The notes: a model not told the origin generated them from the letters alone. Positions 46,904-56,969 are shown, counted from the stretch's first letter. The stretch is 64,000 bases of DNA from Leptospira saintgironsiae (GCF_002811765.1 NZ_NPDR01000002.1:495328-559327), one strand, 5' to 3'. Numbers and translations: made by a program.

Positions 46904-47533
46904 TTATTTCCCGGAACGTTTCTTTTTGATCGCGAAATATAGAACTAGGCCTAATACAAGAATTCCTAATAATGCAAAGACTGTAATTTGCCCTTGGTGG
47001 ACTAAGTGACTGAGCTGGTCCAAATTTTTTGCACCATAATGGCCTAGATAAACCCAGATCGGAACAGAAATGCCAGCAGCAAACATATCCAAAAACAAAA
47101 ATCTAAAAAAAGAGATCCGATCAGAAGTCCCAGCCGTTAGATAAATTGGCATTCTAAGACCTGGCATAAACCTCGCCATGAATACAACCCAGTTTCCGTA
47201 TTGGGAAAACTTCTCCTGTACTTTAGAAAATCTTTCTGGGGTTAAAAACTTGGCTATGAAAGGAATTTGTAATACTTTCTCTCCAAAAACTCTTCCGAGT
47301 AAAAATACGGAACCGTCTCCTACTAAAACTCCAGCCATTCCGACACCGAACATTACATGTTCATTTGCGTATCCTAAACCTGCTAAAACTCCTCCGGAAA
47401 CCAGGGAAATATCCTCTGGGATTGGAAGGCCAAAACCGCATAGTATAAGCGTGGAGAAAATTGCTAAGTATGAGAACTCATTTCCAAAGCGGGAAAAAAA
47501 ATTGACTAAATCCGGAATATTAACTAGATCCAT
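46904..47533 (-). CDS. DedA-family membrane protein
   Basis: A 209-residue polytopic inner-membrane protein. GFGLPIPEDISLVSGG, GDGSVFLLGRVFG and FMARFMPGLRMPIYLTAG match the family, which includes flippase-like proteins recycling undecaprenyl or other lipid carriers. The substrate is not known. The start is ATG at 47533, divergent from dgt. Confidence 0.9.
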   Translation of the reverse strand: MDLVNIPDLVNFFSRFGNEFSYLAIFSTLILCGFGLPIPEDISLVSGGVLAGLGYANEHVMFGVGMAGVLVGDGSVFLLGRVFGEKVLQIPFIAKFLTPERFSKVQEKFSQYGNWVVFMARFMPGLRMPIYLTAGTSDRISFFRFLFLDMFAAGISVPIWVYLGHYGAKNLDQLSHLVHQGQITVFALLGILVLGLVLYFAIKKKRSGK

Positions 47534-47653
47534 GAATGTTTCTATCTACTGAGTAGAATTGCACCAGTGAAACTTATCCGAGGCAAATTGGAATCGAAAA
47601 ACTAGATTTGTTTGGCTTGCTTTCGATCTTTTTAGGTTCCAAATTGGTTTCAG

Positions 47654-48796
47654 GTGCAAAAAAACAGAAACCAAATCATCCAAGCCGAAAATTCTCTATT
47701 AGCCGGCTACGCAGTTTTACAAGACGAAACGGGTGGAAGAGAATATAAAGAAGAAGAACACCCGTACCGTATCCCATTTCAAAGAGACAGAGATAGGGTA
47801 GTTCACTCTAGTGCTTTCAAAAGATTACAATATAAGACCCAAGTATTCGTGTATTCAGTAGGCGAAAATTATCGCAATCGTCTCACTCATACTCTGGAAG
47901 TCGCAGGAATTTCTAGAACAATTGCTTCTGCTTTAGGACTCAACTCTTTACTCGCAGAAACGATCGCTCTTGCTCATGACCTGGGACATACACCTTTTGG
48001 ACATGCTGGGCAAGACATGCTTTCTGATCTGATGGGAGAATTTGGTGGATTCGAACACAATAAACAATCTGTTCGAATTGTTACAATACTCGAAACACGT
48101 TATCCGGAATTTCCAGGATTAAATCTTTCTAAAGAAACCTTAAAAGGAATGATGAAACATGGAGCAGAATATGGTGGCTCCAATTTAGGAAAGGAAAGAA
48201 AGGATGAAGGCCCAAGTTTAGAAGCACAATGTGCGGATGTAGCAGACGAGATCGCATACACGAGCCATGATATAGATGATGGTTTGGAGATGGGTTATCT
48301 GAAGGCAGAAGATCTGAACTCTCTTTCTCTTTGGTCCGAAACTTCTGAAATTGTAAAAGGTAAGTTCCCGAAATTGGACGGAAAGGTCCTTGTTCGTACA
48401 ATCATTAGAGAACTGACAAATAGTATGGTCTCTAATATGATTAGAACGATTGAATCCAGAATCTTCGACTGGAAAATTTCAGATAGAAACGATTTGAATA
48501 TCGTTTACCAAGAAGGAAAAAGGATCGCAACCTATGAGCCATCTTATGGGGAGAAGGTTAGAGAATTAAAATCTTTTCTATATAAAACTTTATACAGACA
48601 TCCTTCCGTTGTAGTCACGAGTGATAGAGGAAGAGATATTATAGAAACATTATTTTTTCATTTTAGAAAACAGCCTGATTCTATTCCTGAAACTTACAAA
48701 AGAAGGATAGAAAAAGAAGGTTTAGAAAGATGTGTATGCGACTACGTAGCCGGTATGACAGACAGATACGCAGAAGAAATGGCATCCACTATTTAA
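47654..48796 (+). CDS. dgt: deoxyguanosinetriphosphate triphosphohydrolase-like HD protein
   Basis: Dgt-type enzymes hydrolyse dNTPs to the nucleoside and triphosphate. The 380-residue protein has HTLEVAGISR and the HD metal site in AHDLGHTPFGHAG, then HNKQSVRIV and SHDIDDGLEMG. Start is GTG at 47654 with a weak ribosome site. The 3' end overlaps the cysteine desulfurase gene (convergent) by 8 bases. Confidence 0.92.
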   Translation: MQKNRNQIIQAENSLLAGYAVLQDETGGREYKEEEHPYRIPFQRDRDRVVHSSAFKRLQYKTQVFVYSVGENYRNRLTHTLEVAGISRTIASALGLNSLLAETIALAHDLGHTPFGHAGQDMLSDLMGEFGGFEHNKQSVRIVTILETRYPEFPGLNLSKETLKGMMKHGAEYGGSNLGKERKDEGPSLEAQCADVADEIAYTSHDIDDGLEMGYLKAEDLNSLSLWSETSEIVKGKFPKLDGKVLVRTIIRELTNSMVSNMIRTIESRIFDWKISDRNDLNIVYQEGKRIATYEPSYGEKVRELKSFLYKTLYRHPSVVVTSDRGRDIIETLFFHFRKQPDSIPETYKRRIEKEGLERCVCDYVAGMTDRYAEEMASTI

Positions 48797-49901
48797 TAGA
48801 AAGGATTGTTTCTTCGAAAGCGACCAAAAGAGAATTTACTTCTTCTTCCGTTGTGTATAGGCCGGTGGAGATTCGGATCGCTCTCAGAGCTTCTTCATTT
48901 GAATATCCCATTGCTAACAAGGAAGGAGCTGCTTCTCTGGATCTGGATTTGCAAGAAGATCCAGTGGAAACCGCAAATCCTTTTTCTTCCAATCCCATCA
49001 TAAAGAAGTCCAAATCGTCCAAAGGGAGTAATGCAAACGTTGTGGAAAAAAGTCTTGGAGAATTCTCCGCCACTATTTCTGCACCTAAACTTTTGAGTTT
49101 GGATTCTATTTTGTTTCTATAATATTCCAGTCTTTTGTTTTTAGTTTCCATTTCAGCAAATTGGATTTTAGCCGCTTCTGCCAATGCTAGGATAGAAGGA
49201 GAATTCTCTGTACCTGCTCTATGTCCATTCTCTTGATTTCCTCCTTGGAACACTCCACCTTCTGGTAGATGTTTTGGATCGAACCATAAAACGGAAGAAC
49301 CTAAACCTCCTCCAATTTTATGGCCGGAGAATGTGAATCCATTTAAAACAGAAAATGGTACAGGAATTTTGGAGAATGATTGTATTAGATCCGAATAGAA
49401 TGGCATTCCGTATTTTGCGGAAACTTCTGCTAATTCTTGAATTGGTTGGATTACACCTGTTTCATTACCTGCGTGTAATACAAACACAGGACCAGGTTCA
49501 TTTTTCAGATTAGTTTCTAATTCTGAAACTGAAACAAGTCCTGATTTATCAGTATTCAAAACTTTATAAGGAATTCCTAAACTTCTAAAAGAAGAATACA
49601 TAGCAGCATGTTCGAAAGGAGAAAGATACGCTATCGTTTTAACAAATTGTTTTGCGAAATGTATGAGTGAATAATCTGCTTCTGTTCCAGAAGATACGAA
49701 TACAAATCCTTTCGGATCTTTTCCTGTGAGTTTTGCTAAAACTTTTCTAGCTTCTTCAATCTTACCTTGTCTCGCCAAAGAAAATCGAGTGGGTCCGGAA
49801 GGATTGAAAAAATCTTCCTCGTATTCTTCTAAGATCTTTGTTAATAAACCTGGAATAGGAGGATGGGTCGCATTATAATCGAAGTATTTAATTTTTTTCA
49901 T
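48789..49901 (-). CDS. cysteine desulfurase-like aminotransferase
   Basis: A 370-residue PLP enzyme of the NifS/IscS fold. The PLP Lys is in FSGHKIGG, and a catalytic Cys is in GSSCKSRSREA. It supplies sulfur for iron-sulfur clusters or thio-cofactors. It lacks IscU and the usual isc/suf neighbours here, so its acceptor is unknown. Its 5' end overlaps the upstream TPR-like gene by 14 bases. Confidence 0.9.
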   Translation of the reverse strand: MKKIKYFDYNATHPPIPGLLTKILEEYEEDFFNPSGPTRFSLARQGKIEEARKVLAKLTGKDPKGFVFVSSGTEADYSLIHFAKQFVKTIAYLSPFEHAAMYSSFRSLGIPYKVLNTDKSGLVSVSELETNLKNEPGPVFVLHAGNETGVIQPIQELAEVSAKYGMPFYSDLIQSFSKIPVPFSVLNGFTFSGHKIGGGLGSSVLWFDPKHLPEGGVFQGGNQENGHRAGTENSPSILALAEAAKIQFAEMETKNKRLEYYRNKIESKLKSLGAEIVAENSPRLFSTTFALLPLDDLDFFMMGLEEKGFAVSTGSSCKSRSREAAPSLLAMGYSNEEALRAIRISTGLYTTEEEVNSLLVAFEETILSIK

Positions 49902-51336
49902 CGAAAATATCGTCTGCTTCTTCGTATCTTCCTTTTCGACGAAGCGTATACTGCAATAGTTTCTTTTTATCTTCGATTAAGTCCTCGTAACCGGACTTAT
50001 CATTGCGATAATTCGGATCTACTGTATAGACTTCAGTATCCAAAGCATCCAATTCTTTTAGGGCTTGGTCAAAATTAGATTCATGCAATAAACATCTGAC
50101 TCTCATTAGTTTTGCTTGGAATCTGACGCCTAAATCTGTTGCGGAAGATTGATAAACCGCTTCAAACATATCTTTTGCCTTTTTTCTATAATTGGAATCT
50201 CTATCTCCCAATTTATAGAATAGCTGGGCATTTCTGTTCAGATTAGAATAAAATACTTTAGCTCCTTCTGTATCAGAAGCCTCGCAAGGGATCGCAGCAA
50301 TTGCACTTGCTCCCCAATATTTTGCTTCTGCAGGGATTACTCTTTTAGAACAGGAAAAATACAATACTCTTGTGAATAAGGAAACAGATTCTTCAGGTGA
50401 AAGAGAAGGATGAGATTCATCCGTTCTAAGTCTGAGCAACTCCAATGTTTTTAAAAGAAGTGTCTTATACTTATTCGAAGTTAATGTGGTTGTATCTGGG
50501 TAATCTTCTGAGAATACAATGGGAGAAGATTGGGATTCTGTGATCTTTTTCCAGATACGGATCTCTTTCGGAAGATCTTCAGTTACATTTTCTTCTTCTT
50601 CCTTATTACAACTGAAACTGAAAAAATTTAAAATACGCTTCCACCAAGGAATGGATGGAGGTTTTGCTTCTTTCAATTTTTCGAATACTAATTCTTCTAT
50701 CCTTTGGATTGCTTGGAAATGTGCAAGTATTGCTTCTTCTGGACGGCAAGAAGCGAAAGAAGAAATTCTGATCTTCTCCAATAAACTTTTACCTGCGATT
50801 TCAGGTTTGTCTTTTCCCAAGGAGCCCTGAGTCGGTGGAGAATTATATCCATCAAATGGATTATAGTTTAAGGCTCTTTTATAATAATCTAAAGCTTCTA
50901 GAGGGATCTGGTAGAATTCTTTCCAGTATTCGAATGGATCCACAGGTTTTTCTCCCGTGGAAAATTTGGTCTCACTCGGATTAGAAAGTCTTTCTATTGT
51001 CCAGCCTTGGTGTTTTGCTTCCATCCAACTCGGGACCCTGAAAATATCTCCTGTACCTTCTTTCCCTATTCTATAAGCGCGGACACATGCTCTGGATAAT
51101 TGGTCTGTTCTGAGGTAATGTTCAACCTGTCTGTATTCTACTTTTTCGGATAATAGATCGTCTCCCTTGGACTGCAATTTTGCGGAGAGGGAGGGATTTA
51201 AAACGGGAGGTTCCAACCAAAGTGCGAAGGAACGCAAAATCTGGAATCTCCTGGGATAGATATAGATCGCTGCCAGGGTCCAAATCAACAAAAGTGTTAA
51301 GAATAACTTTTTCTTTTCTTTTAGAATGCTGAACAA
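49888..51336 (-). CDS. membrane-anchored helical-repeat protein
   Basis: A 482-residue protein with one N-terminal transmembrane segment (about residues 10-28) and a large soluble part rich in helices with TPR-like repeats. There is a charged cysteine-containing loop (FSFSCNKEEEEN) near residue 250. No known enzyme motif. It overlaps the cysteine desulfurase start by 14 bases and is divergent from the TPR protein gene. Function unknown. Confidence 0.72.
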   Translation of the reverse strand: MFSILKEKKKLFLTLLLIWTLAAIYIYPRRFQILRSFALWLEPPVLNPSLSAKLQSKGDDLLSEKVEYRQVEHYLRTDQLSRACVRAYRIGKEGTGDIFRVPSWMEAKHQGWTIERLSNPSETKFSTGEKPVDPFEYWKEFYQIPLEALDYYKRALNYNPFDGYNSPPTQGSLGKDKPEIAGKSLLEKIRISSFASCRPEEAILAHFQAIQRIEELVFEKLKEAKPPSIPWWKRILNFFSFSCNKEEEENVTEDLPKEIRIWKKITESQSSPIVFSEDYPDTTTLTSNKYKTLLLKTLELLRLRTDESHPSLSPEESVSLFTRVLYFSCSKRVIPAEAKYWGASAIAAIPCEASDTEGAKVFYSNLNRNAQLFYKLGDRDSNYRKKAKDMFEAVYQSSATDLGVRFQAKLMRVRCLLHESNFDQALKELDALDTEVYTVDPNYRNDKSGYEDLIEDKKKLLQYTLRRKGRYEEADDIFDEKN

Positions 51337-51451
51337 TTTCTTTCCTTAAGTTCCGGAAAATTCGTTAGACGAATAGAGTCCCTCGCTTGAGAGTAGAGAG
51401 AGTGAAGATTTCGCTTTTTTCGATTCCAAACCCTATACAAGTCCGGGGATT

Positions 51452-53467
51452 ATGAAACACGCAAGCATTATTCCGATCCTTCTGGTATCCGTTCTGGATG
51501 TAGGTACCATATTTGCTTCTCCCCAAAATACTGACTCCGTTTTTGTATGTAGGGACATTGATTCTTCCGGGAGAGCCAAGTCTGTTTGGCCGGCCTATTA
51601 TTATTCTCTAGGTTTAGAGAGTTTAAATAAGGCCAGAAATTCTGAAGGAAGAGAACGAACAGAAGAGATTATTGAAGCAGTTCGAAACTTCCAGGATTAT
51701 ATTCGATGTTCTGAATCTGTAGGAGTTCCTGTTTCTGCAGTATTTCGTTGGAACAAGGCATTGGCGCATTATTATTTAGGCCAATGGAAAGATGCAATTT
51801 CCGAACTGGACTTGGCAGAAAAGTCTGATCCGAATTTTAGAGAGACCTATATTTTAAAAGGAACCATTCTTTTAAACAGCGGAGAATATGAAAAGGCTGC
51901 GACTTATTTAGAATCTCATTTGAGTAAGTTTTCAGAAGATCCTGATTTTTATTATTTATTAAGTTCTGCGGAGCTTGCTCTGAAGAATGATGCAAAATCA
52001 GTCTTGTATTTGAGTTCTCTTAGAGATCTAATCAAACAAAAAGATTCTAATCCGAAATATCCTGAATTTGTATATTTATCTTTGGGAAAAACATACTTCG
52101 CTTTAGGCCAAAATACAAAGGCACTTTTTTATATTTCAGGTTATCTAGAGATGAGACCTGAAAACTGGGAAATCCGATTTCTTCTCGCAAAAATTTTGGA
52201 TCAGCTAGGCAAGTTTTCCCAAGCCAAAAAACAACTGCAAAGAATACTACAAGAGATCCAGGGAAATTCTTCAGTGGAATTGATGCTCGGAGAGATGTAC
52301 TTTATAGAAAGTAGATCTATGGCAGCCGGCTATTTTGAAGATCTGAAGAAAAAAGGAAAATTGAATAAGGATGGGGTTCTGTTCGGACTTTATTCTGTTC
52401 TAAATTCTAAATATTCGGAAGCAAGACGTATTCTTTTTCCTTTAAAAGAAAGATTCCCTAAAAGGCTTTCTATTCGTCTAGGCGTTTTAGAGATCCAGAA
52501 AAGAGATCCAAATATTGATAAAAAAGAATATATTCGAGAATTGGTAGAAGTTGCATCCATTGCACTCCAGTCCCAATTGACTACACTTGCAGAAACATTA
52601 CTTCTTGAATCTATAAAGTTAACGGAAGAAGAAAAACTGGATCCAAGAATTCTTGCTGAACAATACGACTTTTTAGCTGGAGTATACGAACAATCTGGTT
52701 CTGTATTTAGATCTATCATTTCAGTTCGAAAGGCAATCCAATACACTTCTCCTAAAGAAGATTCTAAAAAGTATGAATTACATTTGGCATTCTTACTTCG
52801 TGGAAATCCTCCAGGAAAGGTCCAAGAATCCGAAGAGATCATCCAAAATATTCTTAAAAATGATCCGAATAATCATTACGCATATTATCTTTTAGGAATT
52901 GTACTATTCCAATCTGAAAAACTGGAAGCAAGTAGGGGAGCATTCGAACAAGCAATTCGATTGGAACCGAAATCTTCTGTGTATCATTTTTACAGAGCTT
53001 CGACTTTAGAAAAATTAGGAAGGCTTCCTGAGATGGAAGCGGATCTTCGTAAGTCCATGGAACTAGATCCTGAAAATCCGATTGCGTATAATTATTTAGG
53101 CTATCATTATTCTGAAAAGGGAGTTCGTTTGGATGAAGCTCTTGATCTGATCCGAAAAGCAGTTGAACTCGCTCCCGATAATGAAGCCTACCAAGATAGT
53201 TTGGGTTGGATCTATTATAAAAAGGGTAGAGTAGATGAGGCTCTATTACATTTGAATCTTGCTTTCCAAATTTTACAGGATAAAAACGAATTTGATCCTA
53301 CAATCTGTGAACATTTAGGTGATGTTCATCATGAAAGAAGAGAATTTGCAGATGCCAGAAGATTCTGGGAAAAATCGGAAACTCTTTTTCAAAAGAAGGA
53401 AGACAAAGTTCGAATTCGGGAAAAATTGGAGAGGTTAAGAACAAATCCGGTCTCAAATAAATCTTAA
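51452..53467 (+). CDS. secreted tetratricopeptide-repeat protein
   Basis: A 671-residue protein with an N-terminal signal sequence (about 22 residues) and many TPR-like repeats, clearest in the C-terminal half (GIVLFQSEKLEASRGAFEQAI, NYLGYHYSEKG and DSLGWIYYKKGRVDEALLHL). TPR proteins of this kind act as scaffolds. It precedes the LolA/LolB-like lipoprotein by 18 bases, and the pair may work together at the outer membrane. Confidence 0.88.
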   Translation: MKHASIIPILLVSVLDVGTIFASPQNTDSVFVCRDIDSSGRAKSVWPAYYYSLGLESLNKARNSEGRERTEEIIEAVRNFQDYIRCSESVGVPVSAVFRWNKALAHYYLGQWKDAISELDLAEKSDPNFRETYILKGTILLNSGEYEKAATYLESHLSKFSEDPDFYYLLSSAELALKNDAKSVLYLSSLRDLIKQKDSNPKYPEFVYLSLGKTYFALGQNTKALFYISGYLEMRPENWEIRFLLAKILDQLGKFSQAKKQLQRILQEIQGNSSVELMLGEMYFIESRSMAAGYFEDLKKKGKLNKDGVLFGLYSVLNSKYSEARRILFPLKERFPKRLSIRLGVLEIQKRDPNIDKKEYIRELVEVASIALQSQLTTLAETLLLESIKLTEEEKLDPRILAEQYDFLAGVYEQSGSVFRSIISVRKAIQYTSPKEDSKKYELHLAFLLRGNPPGKVQESEEIIQNILKNDPNNHYAYYLLGIVLFQSEKLEASRGAFEQAIRLEPKSSVYHFYRASTLEKLGRLPEMEADLRKSMELDPENPIAYNYLGYHYSEKGVRLDEALDLIRKAVELAPDNEAYQDSLGWIYYKKGRVDEALLHLNLAFQILQDKNEFDPTICEHLGDVHHERREFADARRFWEKSETLFQKKEDKVRIREKLERLRTNPVSNKS

Positions 53468-53485
53468 TGACCGGGAGGGCTTGTT

Positions 53486-54295
53486 TTGAGAACAAATCAT
53501 TTCACTCGAATTTCTGTATTCGGATCATTATTTTGTTTTATTCTATTCTTCCAATCCTGTGTAACAACAGATATTGAAGAGATCAATTTCCGCCAAAAAG
53601 GAAAGATCAAATTTTGGAGCGCCAAATCAAAGGAAGGTTCCAAATATCTAGATGGTCTTCGTAAATTAGAAGAATCGAATACTTCTTATTCAGGCGAATT
53701 CGATATTCGTATCCAGAATTTTTTCCCTAAAAAGGATGTATTCTCTTTAGCCGGAAAGATCTTTTATGATAAGCCAACTGGTAAAATGCAGATTGAGCTT
53801 ATGGATAAACTCTTTGGGATCAGTGTTTCTAAAGTGTTTAGCGATGGCCAAACTATCCGGATCAAAACTGTTTCCGTGGATAAGATCCATGAACAAACTA
53901 TGGACGATATCGTGTTATCCGATCCGAGCACTGGGAAACAAACAGTAGTTCCTTTTCCGGTCATCTATTATCTTCTCTCTAATAGAAACGCTGAATTGTT
54001 CAAACCACAATGGACGCTCGTTCAGCCGAACGATGGAATTGTTCTCGTCAGAAAACCAGGAGAAGAATGGACTTACTACACCGCAGAAAACGGGATCCGT
54101 TCAGTGGAATGGGACTCGAGCGGTAAGAATGTAAAGGCAGTTACAAGTGTTCAAGGAGAAGTAGAATTTCCTCCTAAAACAACGATCACACGAATTGTTT
54201 CCAGAACGGATGGCGCTGACCAGAATCGTATCGAGATTAAAATGAAAAAAGTATCCCGCACTGATAGATTGAATCAAATAGTGTTTGGATTCTAA
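53486..54295 (+). CDS. LolB/LolA-like lipoprotein
   Basis: A 269-residue lipoprotein (start TTG 53486, ribosome site GGGAGG, lipobox FFQSC with Cys at about residue 25). The mature domain has an amphipathic beta-sheet pattern: SYSGEFDIRI, LAGKIFYDKPTGKMQIELMD, KVFSDGQTIRIKT and QVEF-type strands, like the LolA/LolB fold that carries lipoproteins. Similarity is structural in style, not a motif match. It follows the TPR gene and precedes a crotonase. Confidence 0.62.
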   Translation: MRTNHFTRISVFGSLFCFILFFQSCVTTDIEEINFRQKGKIKFWSAKSKEGSKYLDGLRKLEESNTSYSGEFDIRIQNFFPKKDVFSLAGKIFYDKPTGKMQIELMDKLFGISVSKVFSDGQTIRIKTVSVDKIHEQTMDDIVLSDPSTGKQTVVPFPVIYYLLSNRNAELFKPQWTLVQPNDGIVLVRKPGEEWTYYTAENGIRSVEWDSSGKNVKAVTSVQGEVEFPPKTTITRIVSRTDGADQNRIEIKMKKVSRTDRLNQIVFGF

Positions 54296-54312
54296 TATTA
54301 AGGAAAGTAAAT

Positions 54313-55077
54313 ATGTTGGACGTAGAAAAAAACGGTCATATTTTAGAACTTTATATCAAAACAAACGAGACCAATTCTTTAGGAAGAGAGTTTTTCCGCA
54401 AATTTAGAGAAGTGCTCGAACAAGCAGAAAACGACAGATCGGTAAAGTCTATCCTACTATCCGGAAGAAATGATAAGTTTTTTTCAAATGGATTCGATCC
54501 TGATATCTTCGTAGGTAAAAACCTGGAAGAAATTAAAGAGGTTCTGAGAGAAGCACTCGGTGCTTGCGGAAGAGTTTTATTTTCTCCTAAACCTGTGGTT
54601 TGTGCGATGAATGGTCACTCTATGGGAGTGGGAGCAGTCATCGCTATATTCTCTGATTACAGAATTCTCGTAGAGAAAAAAGGAAGATTAGGTTTTCCTG
54701 AATCGTTAATCGGTATCAATTTCCCATCCACTGCGGGAACAGTTCTGAAAGATCTAGTAGGAATGAAAACAGCGAGAGATCTTCTCTATAGTGGAAGAGG
54801 CCTAAAAGCAGATGAGGCTGTCCAAGTCGGACTCGTAGAAGAATCTGCTACTCCAGAAGAAGTTATCACTAAAGCCAGAAAATGGTGCTCTCAATTCCAA
54901 GACATGGCAATGGAATCTGTGGTAGGAGTAAAAATCGCTCTTAGAGATTCTCAACGTTTGCTTGCGGATACTTTAGAAAAAAGAGATGTGGATCTTCTTG
55001 CACAAGCAATTGCTTCTTCCAATGGACAAGAAGGAATGAAGTCCATTCAAGAAAGAAGACGTCCAGTCTTTACCTGA
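54313..55077 (+). CDS. enoyl-CoA hydratase/isomerase (crotonase) family
   Basis: A 254-residue crotonase-fold enzyme. The CoA-binding loop is in NGFDPDIF, the oxyanion hole in NGHSMGVGAVIAIFSDYRI, and the Glu of GFPESLIGINFP aligns with a catalytic Glu. It may hydrate or isomerise enoyl-CoA in fatty-acid breakdown. The start is ATG at 54313 with AAGGAAAG before it. A terminator-like hairpin follows, shared with the convergent gene. Confidence 0.87.
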   Translation: MLDVEKNGHILELYIKTNETNSLGREFFRKFREVLEQAENDRSVKSILLSGRNDKFFSNGFDPDIFVGKNLEEIKEVLREALGACGRVLFSPKPVVCAMNGHSMGVGAVIAIFSDYRILVEKKGRLGFPESLIGINFPSTAGTVLKDLVGMKTARDLLYSGRGLKADEAVQVGLVEESATPEEVITKARKWCSQFQDMAMESVVGVKIALRDSQRLLADTLEKRDVDLLAQAIASSNGQEGMKSIQERRRPVFT

Positions 55078-55082
55078 ACAAA

Positions 55083-55107
55083 AAGCCTGGGATTCAACCC
55101 CAGGCTT
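55083..55107 (-). terminator. terminator hairpin between convergent genes
   Basis: AAGCCTGGG and CCCAGGCTT form a perfect 9-bp stem with a 7-base loop. The T-run is on the minus strand, so it serves the AGPS-like gene best. Confidence 0.75.
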
Positions 55108-55139
55108 ACGTTGCGTTACCACGCCTTCGTAGCGATTTA

Positions 55140-56834
55140 TTAAGAATGGAATAATTTTCCTGGATTCAAAATTTCTTTTTGATCCAATACTTTCTTAAGT
55201 CCGTTTAAAGCTTCTACTCCAGGTTTACCTAAACTAGATTCATACCATTTTTTATGATCGAAACCAACTCCATGGTGGTGGCTGATCGGAGCTTTGAAAG
55301 AAGTGAATGTATCCGAAACGGATCTTTTCATTTTAAACCATTGTTCTTCCGGTTTTTTAGCGTCCATCGGGAATAAGATCGTGTAATACAAACAAGCTCC
55401 CTCGTGATAACTATGAGATAAATGACACATAGCTATTGAACCAGGGATAGAATTTTGTAAGGATTCAATTCCAGCTTTATGAAGATCTTCTAATTTATCG
55501 TAAGTACTGGAAGTTTCCATTGTATCAACTCCCATTCCGTACTGCATTACATGGTTCCGCAAGAAAGGCATATTATATCTACTGTGGATCCAATTCTGTC
55601 CTAATTTTTCTCCAGCGAAGATCGCTCCGCTTTTTTTCCAAAGTCTTTTGAGACCTTCGAAAGAACGATCTACCTCTTGTCTAGATCCGTCTAGTCCAAC
55701 TAATACAACACATTTATTCTCTCCGATGCCTACGGACTTAAGATATGAATTCTGCAGGAATCTTTTGAATTTGCGAATTGGTGTATTCTTCTTTCCTAAT
55801 TCTCCCAGATACTCGTAGAGTCTTGTCTCGTTTGCATCTGAAAGTCTAAGCATAGAAGTTTTGATCTCTTCTTGGTTTGCTTTACGGATAAAATTGATAG
55901 AAGAAAGTAGATCCGGAAATACTAGTCCGAAATATTTTCTAGTCTCAGGGATTTTATGGATCTTGATAGTAACTTCTGAAATAATTCCTAAAAGACCTTC
56001 GCTACCTGCGATGATCTGATTCCAATCCGGTCCGATAGAAGCAGCAGGCGCTCTTAAAGTTTCTACAGTTCCGTTCGGACTGATCAGTTTTACTGAACTT
56101 AATATTTCTTCTATCTTACCGTATCGATTAGATTGTTGTCCCGCACTTCTTGCAGCGACCCATCCGCCCAAGGTGGAATATTCGAATGACTGAGGGAAAT
56201 GTCCTAAGGTGTATCCTTTTAAGTTGAGTCCATATTCTAATTTAGGTCCATAGATCCCAGCTTGAAAGGTTGCAGTCATGCTAATCGGATCGAAAGATAC
56301 AAGTTCAGTCATTTCTGTCATATCTAAAGAAAGAACTGCTTTTTGTCCTTTGCCCTTGATCACTTCGACTCCACCTACTACGGATGACCCTCCTCCGAAA
56401 GGAATGACTGTGATCTTGTTTTTAGAACAATATTCTAAAATTTTAATGATCTCTGCATCTTTTTTGGGATAAACAACTCCATCTACAAATGCCTTCAAAT
56501 TATTAAAGTGAAGTCTTAGAACGTCGTAGTAACTTCTACCTGCAGAATGGAAAACTCTTTCGTATCTATCGTTTTTGAAATTATTTTTGCCTACGATAGC
56601 ACTTAGGTTTTTAATATCATTAGGGCTTAGTTTTGTATTAGGTAGTTTGATATTATCCAAGGAAACCGCGGGAGTTTCACGAATTGAATCTAGTTTAAAT
56701 TCTCTTTGGAGAAGTTTGAGTATCTCAGGCATTTGTGCCTTTCTACCGAAATCCTGATCATTTGCACCCCAGGCATTCCATCTAAGATTGGATCTGGAAT
56801 AGTCGATTTTGGAATTGAGCTCGTGGTAGAACAT
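55140..56834 (-). CDS. AGPS-like FAD-binding oxidoreductase
   Basis: A 564-residue flavoprotein of the vanillyl-alcohol-oxidase type. The FAD-binding loop IPFGGGSSVVGGVEV is at about residues 140-160. The C-terminal segment ISHHHGVGFDHKKWY matches the His-rich active site of alkylglycerone-phosphate (alkyl-DHAP) synthase, which starts ether-lipid synthesis by replacing an acyl with an alkyl group. Related D-lactate or glycolate oxidases usually lack this triple-His segment. GlpD nearby would make the DHAP precursor. Confidence 0.85.
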   Translation of the reverse strand: MFYHELNSKIDYSRSNLRWNAWGANDQDFGRKAQMPEILKLLQREFKLDSIRETPAVSLDNIKLPNTKLSPNDIKNLSAIVGKNNFKNDRYERVFHSAGRSYYDVLRLHFNNLKAFVDGVVYPKKDAEIIKILEYCSKNKITVIPFGGGSSVVGGVEVIKGKGQKAVLSLDMTEMTELVSFDPISMTATFQAGIYGPKLEYGLNLKGYTLGHFPQSFEYSTLGGWVAARSAGQQSNRYGKIEEILSSVKLISPNGTVETLRAPAASIGPDWNQIIAGSEGLLGIISEVTIKIHKIPETRKYFGLVFPDLLSSINFIRKANQEEIKTSMLRLSDANETRLYEYLGELGKKNTPIRKFKRFLQNSYLKSVGIGENKCVVLVGLDGSRQEVDRSFEGLKRLWKKSGAIFAGEKLGQNWIHSRYNMPFLRNHVMQYGMGVDTMETSSTYDKLEDLHKAGIESLQNSIPGSIAMCHLSHSYHEGACLYYTILFPMDAKKPEEQWFKMKRSVSDTFTSFKAPISHHHGVGFDHKKWYESSLGKPGVEALNGLKKVLDQKEILNPGKLFHS

Positions 56835-56925
56835 TTTAGTCTTATCTCCGATTAATTAGAAACGTTTCCAATAAATACGAATCTTTCCAGAGGGCAAGGT
56901 AAAAAGGACTTTTGATACAAAATCA

Positions 56926-56958
56926 AATATCAGCGTAGGAAGTCCTACATGCGATATT
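56926..56958. repeat. nested palindrome of the intergenic family
   Basis: An inner GTAGGAAGTCCTAC (56935-56948) is framed by AATATC (56926-56931) and GATATT (56953-56958). The inner part is a variant of the 16-mers at 3220, 3415 and 63929. Confidence 0.7.
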
Positions 56959-56969
56959 CGGATAAAGAC

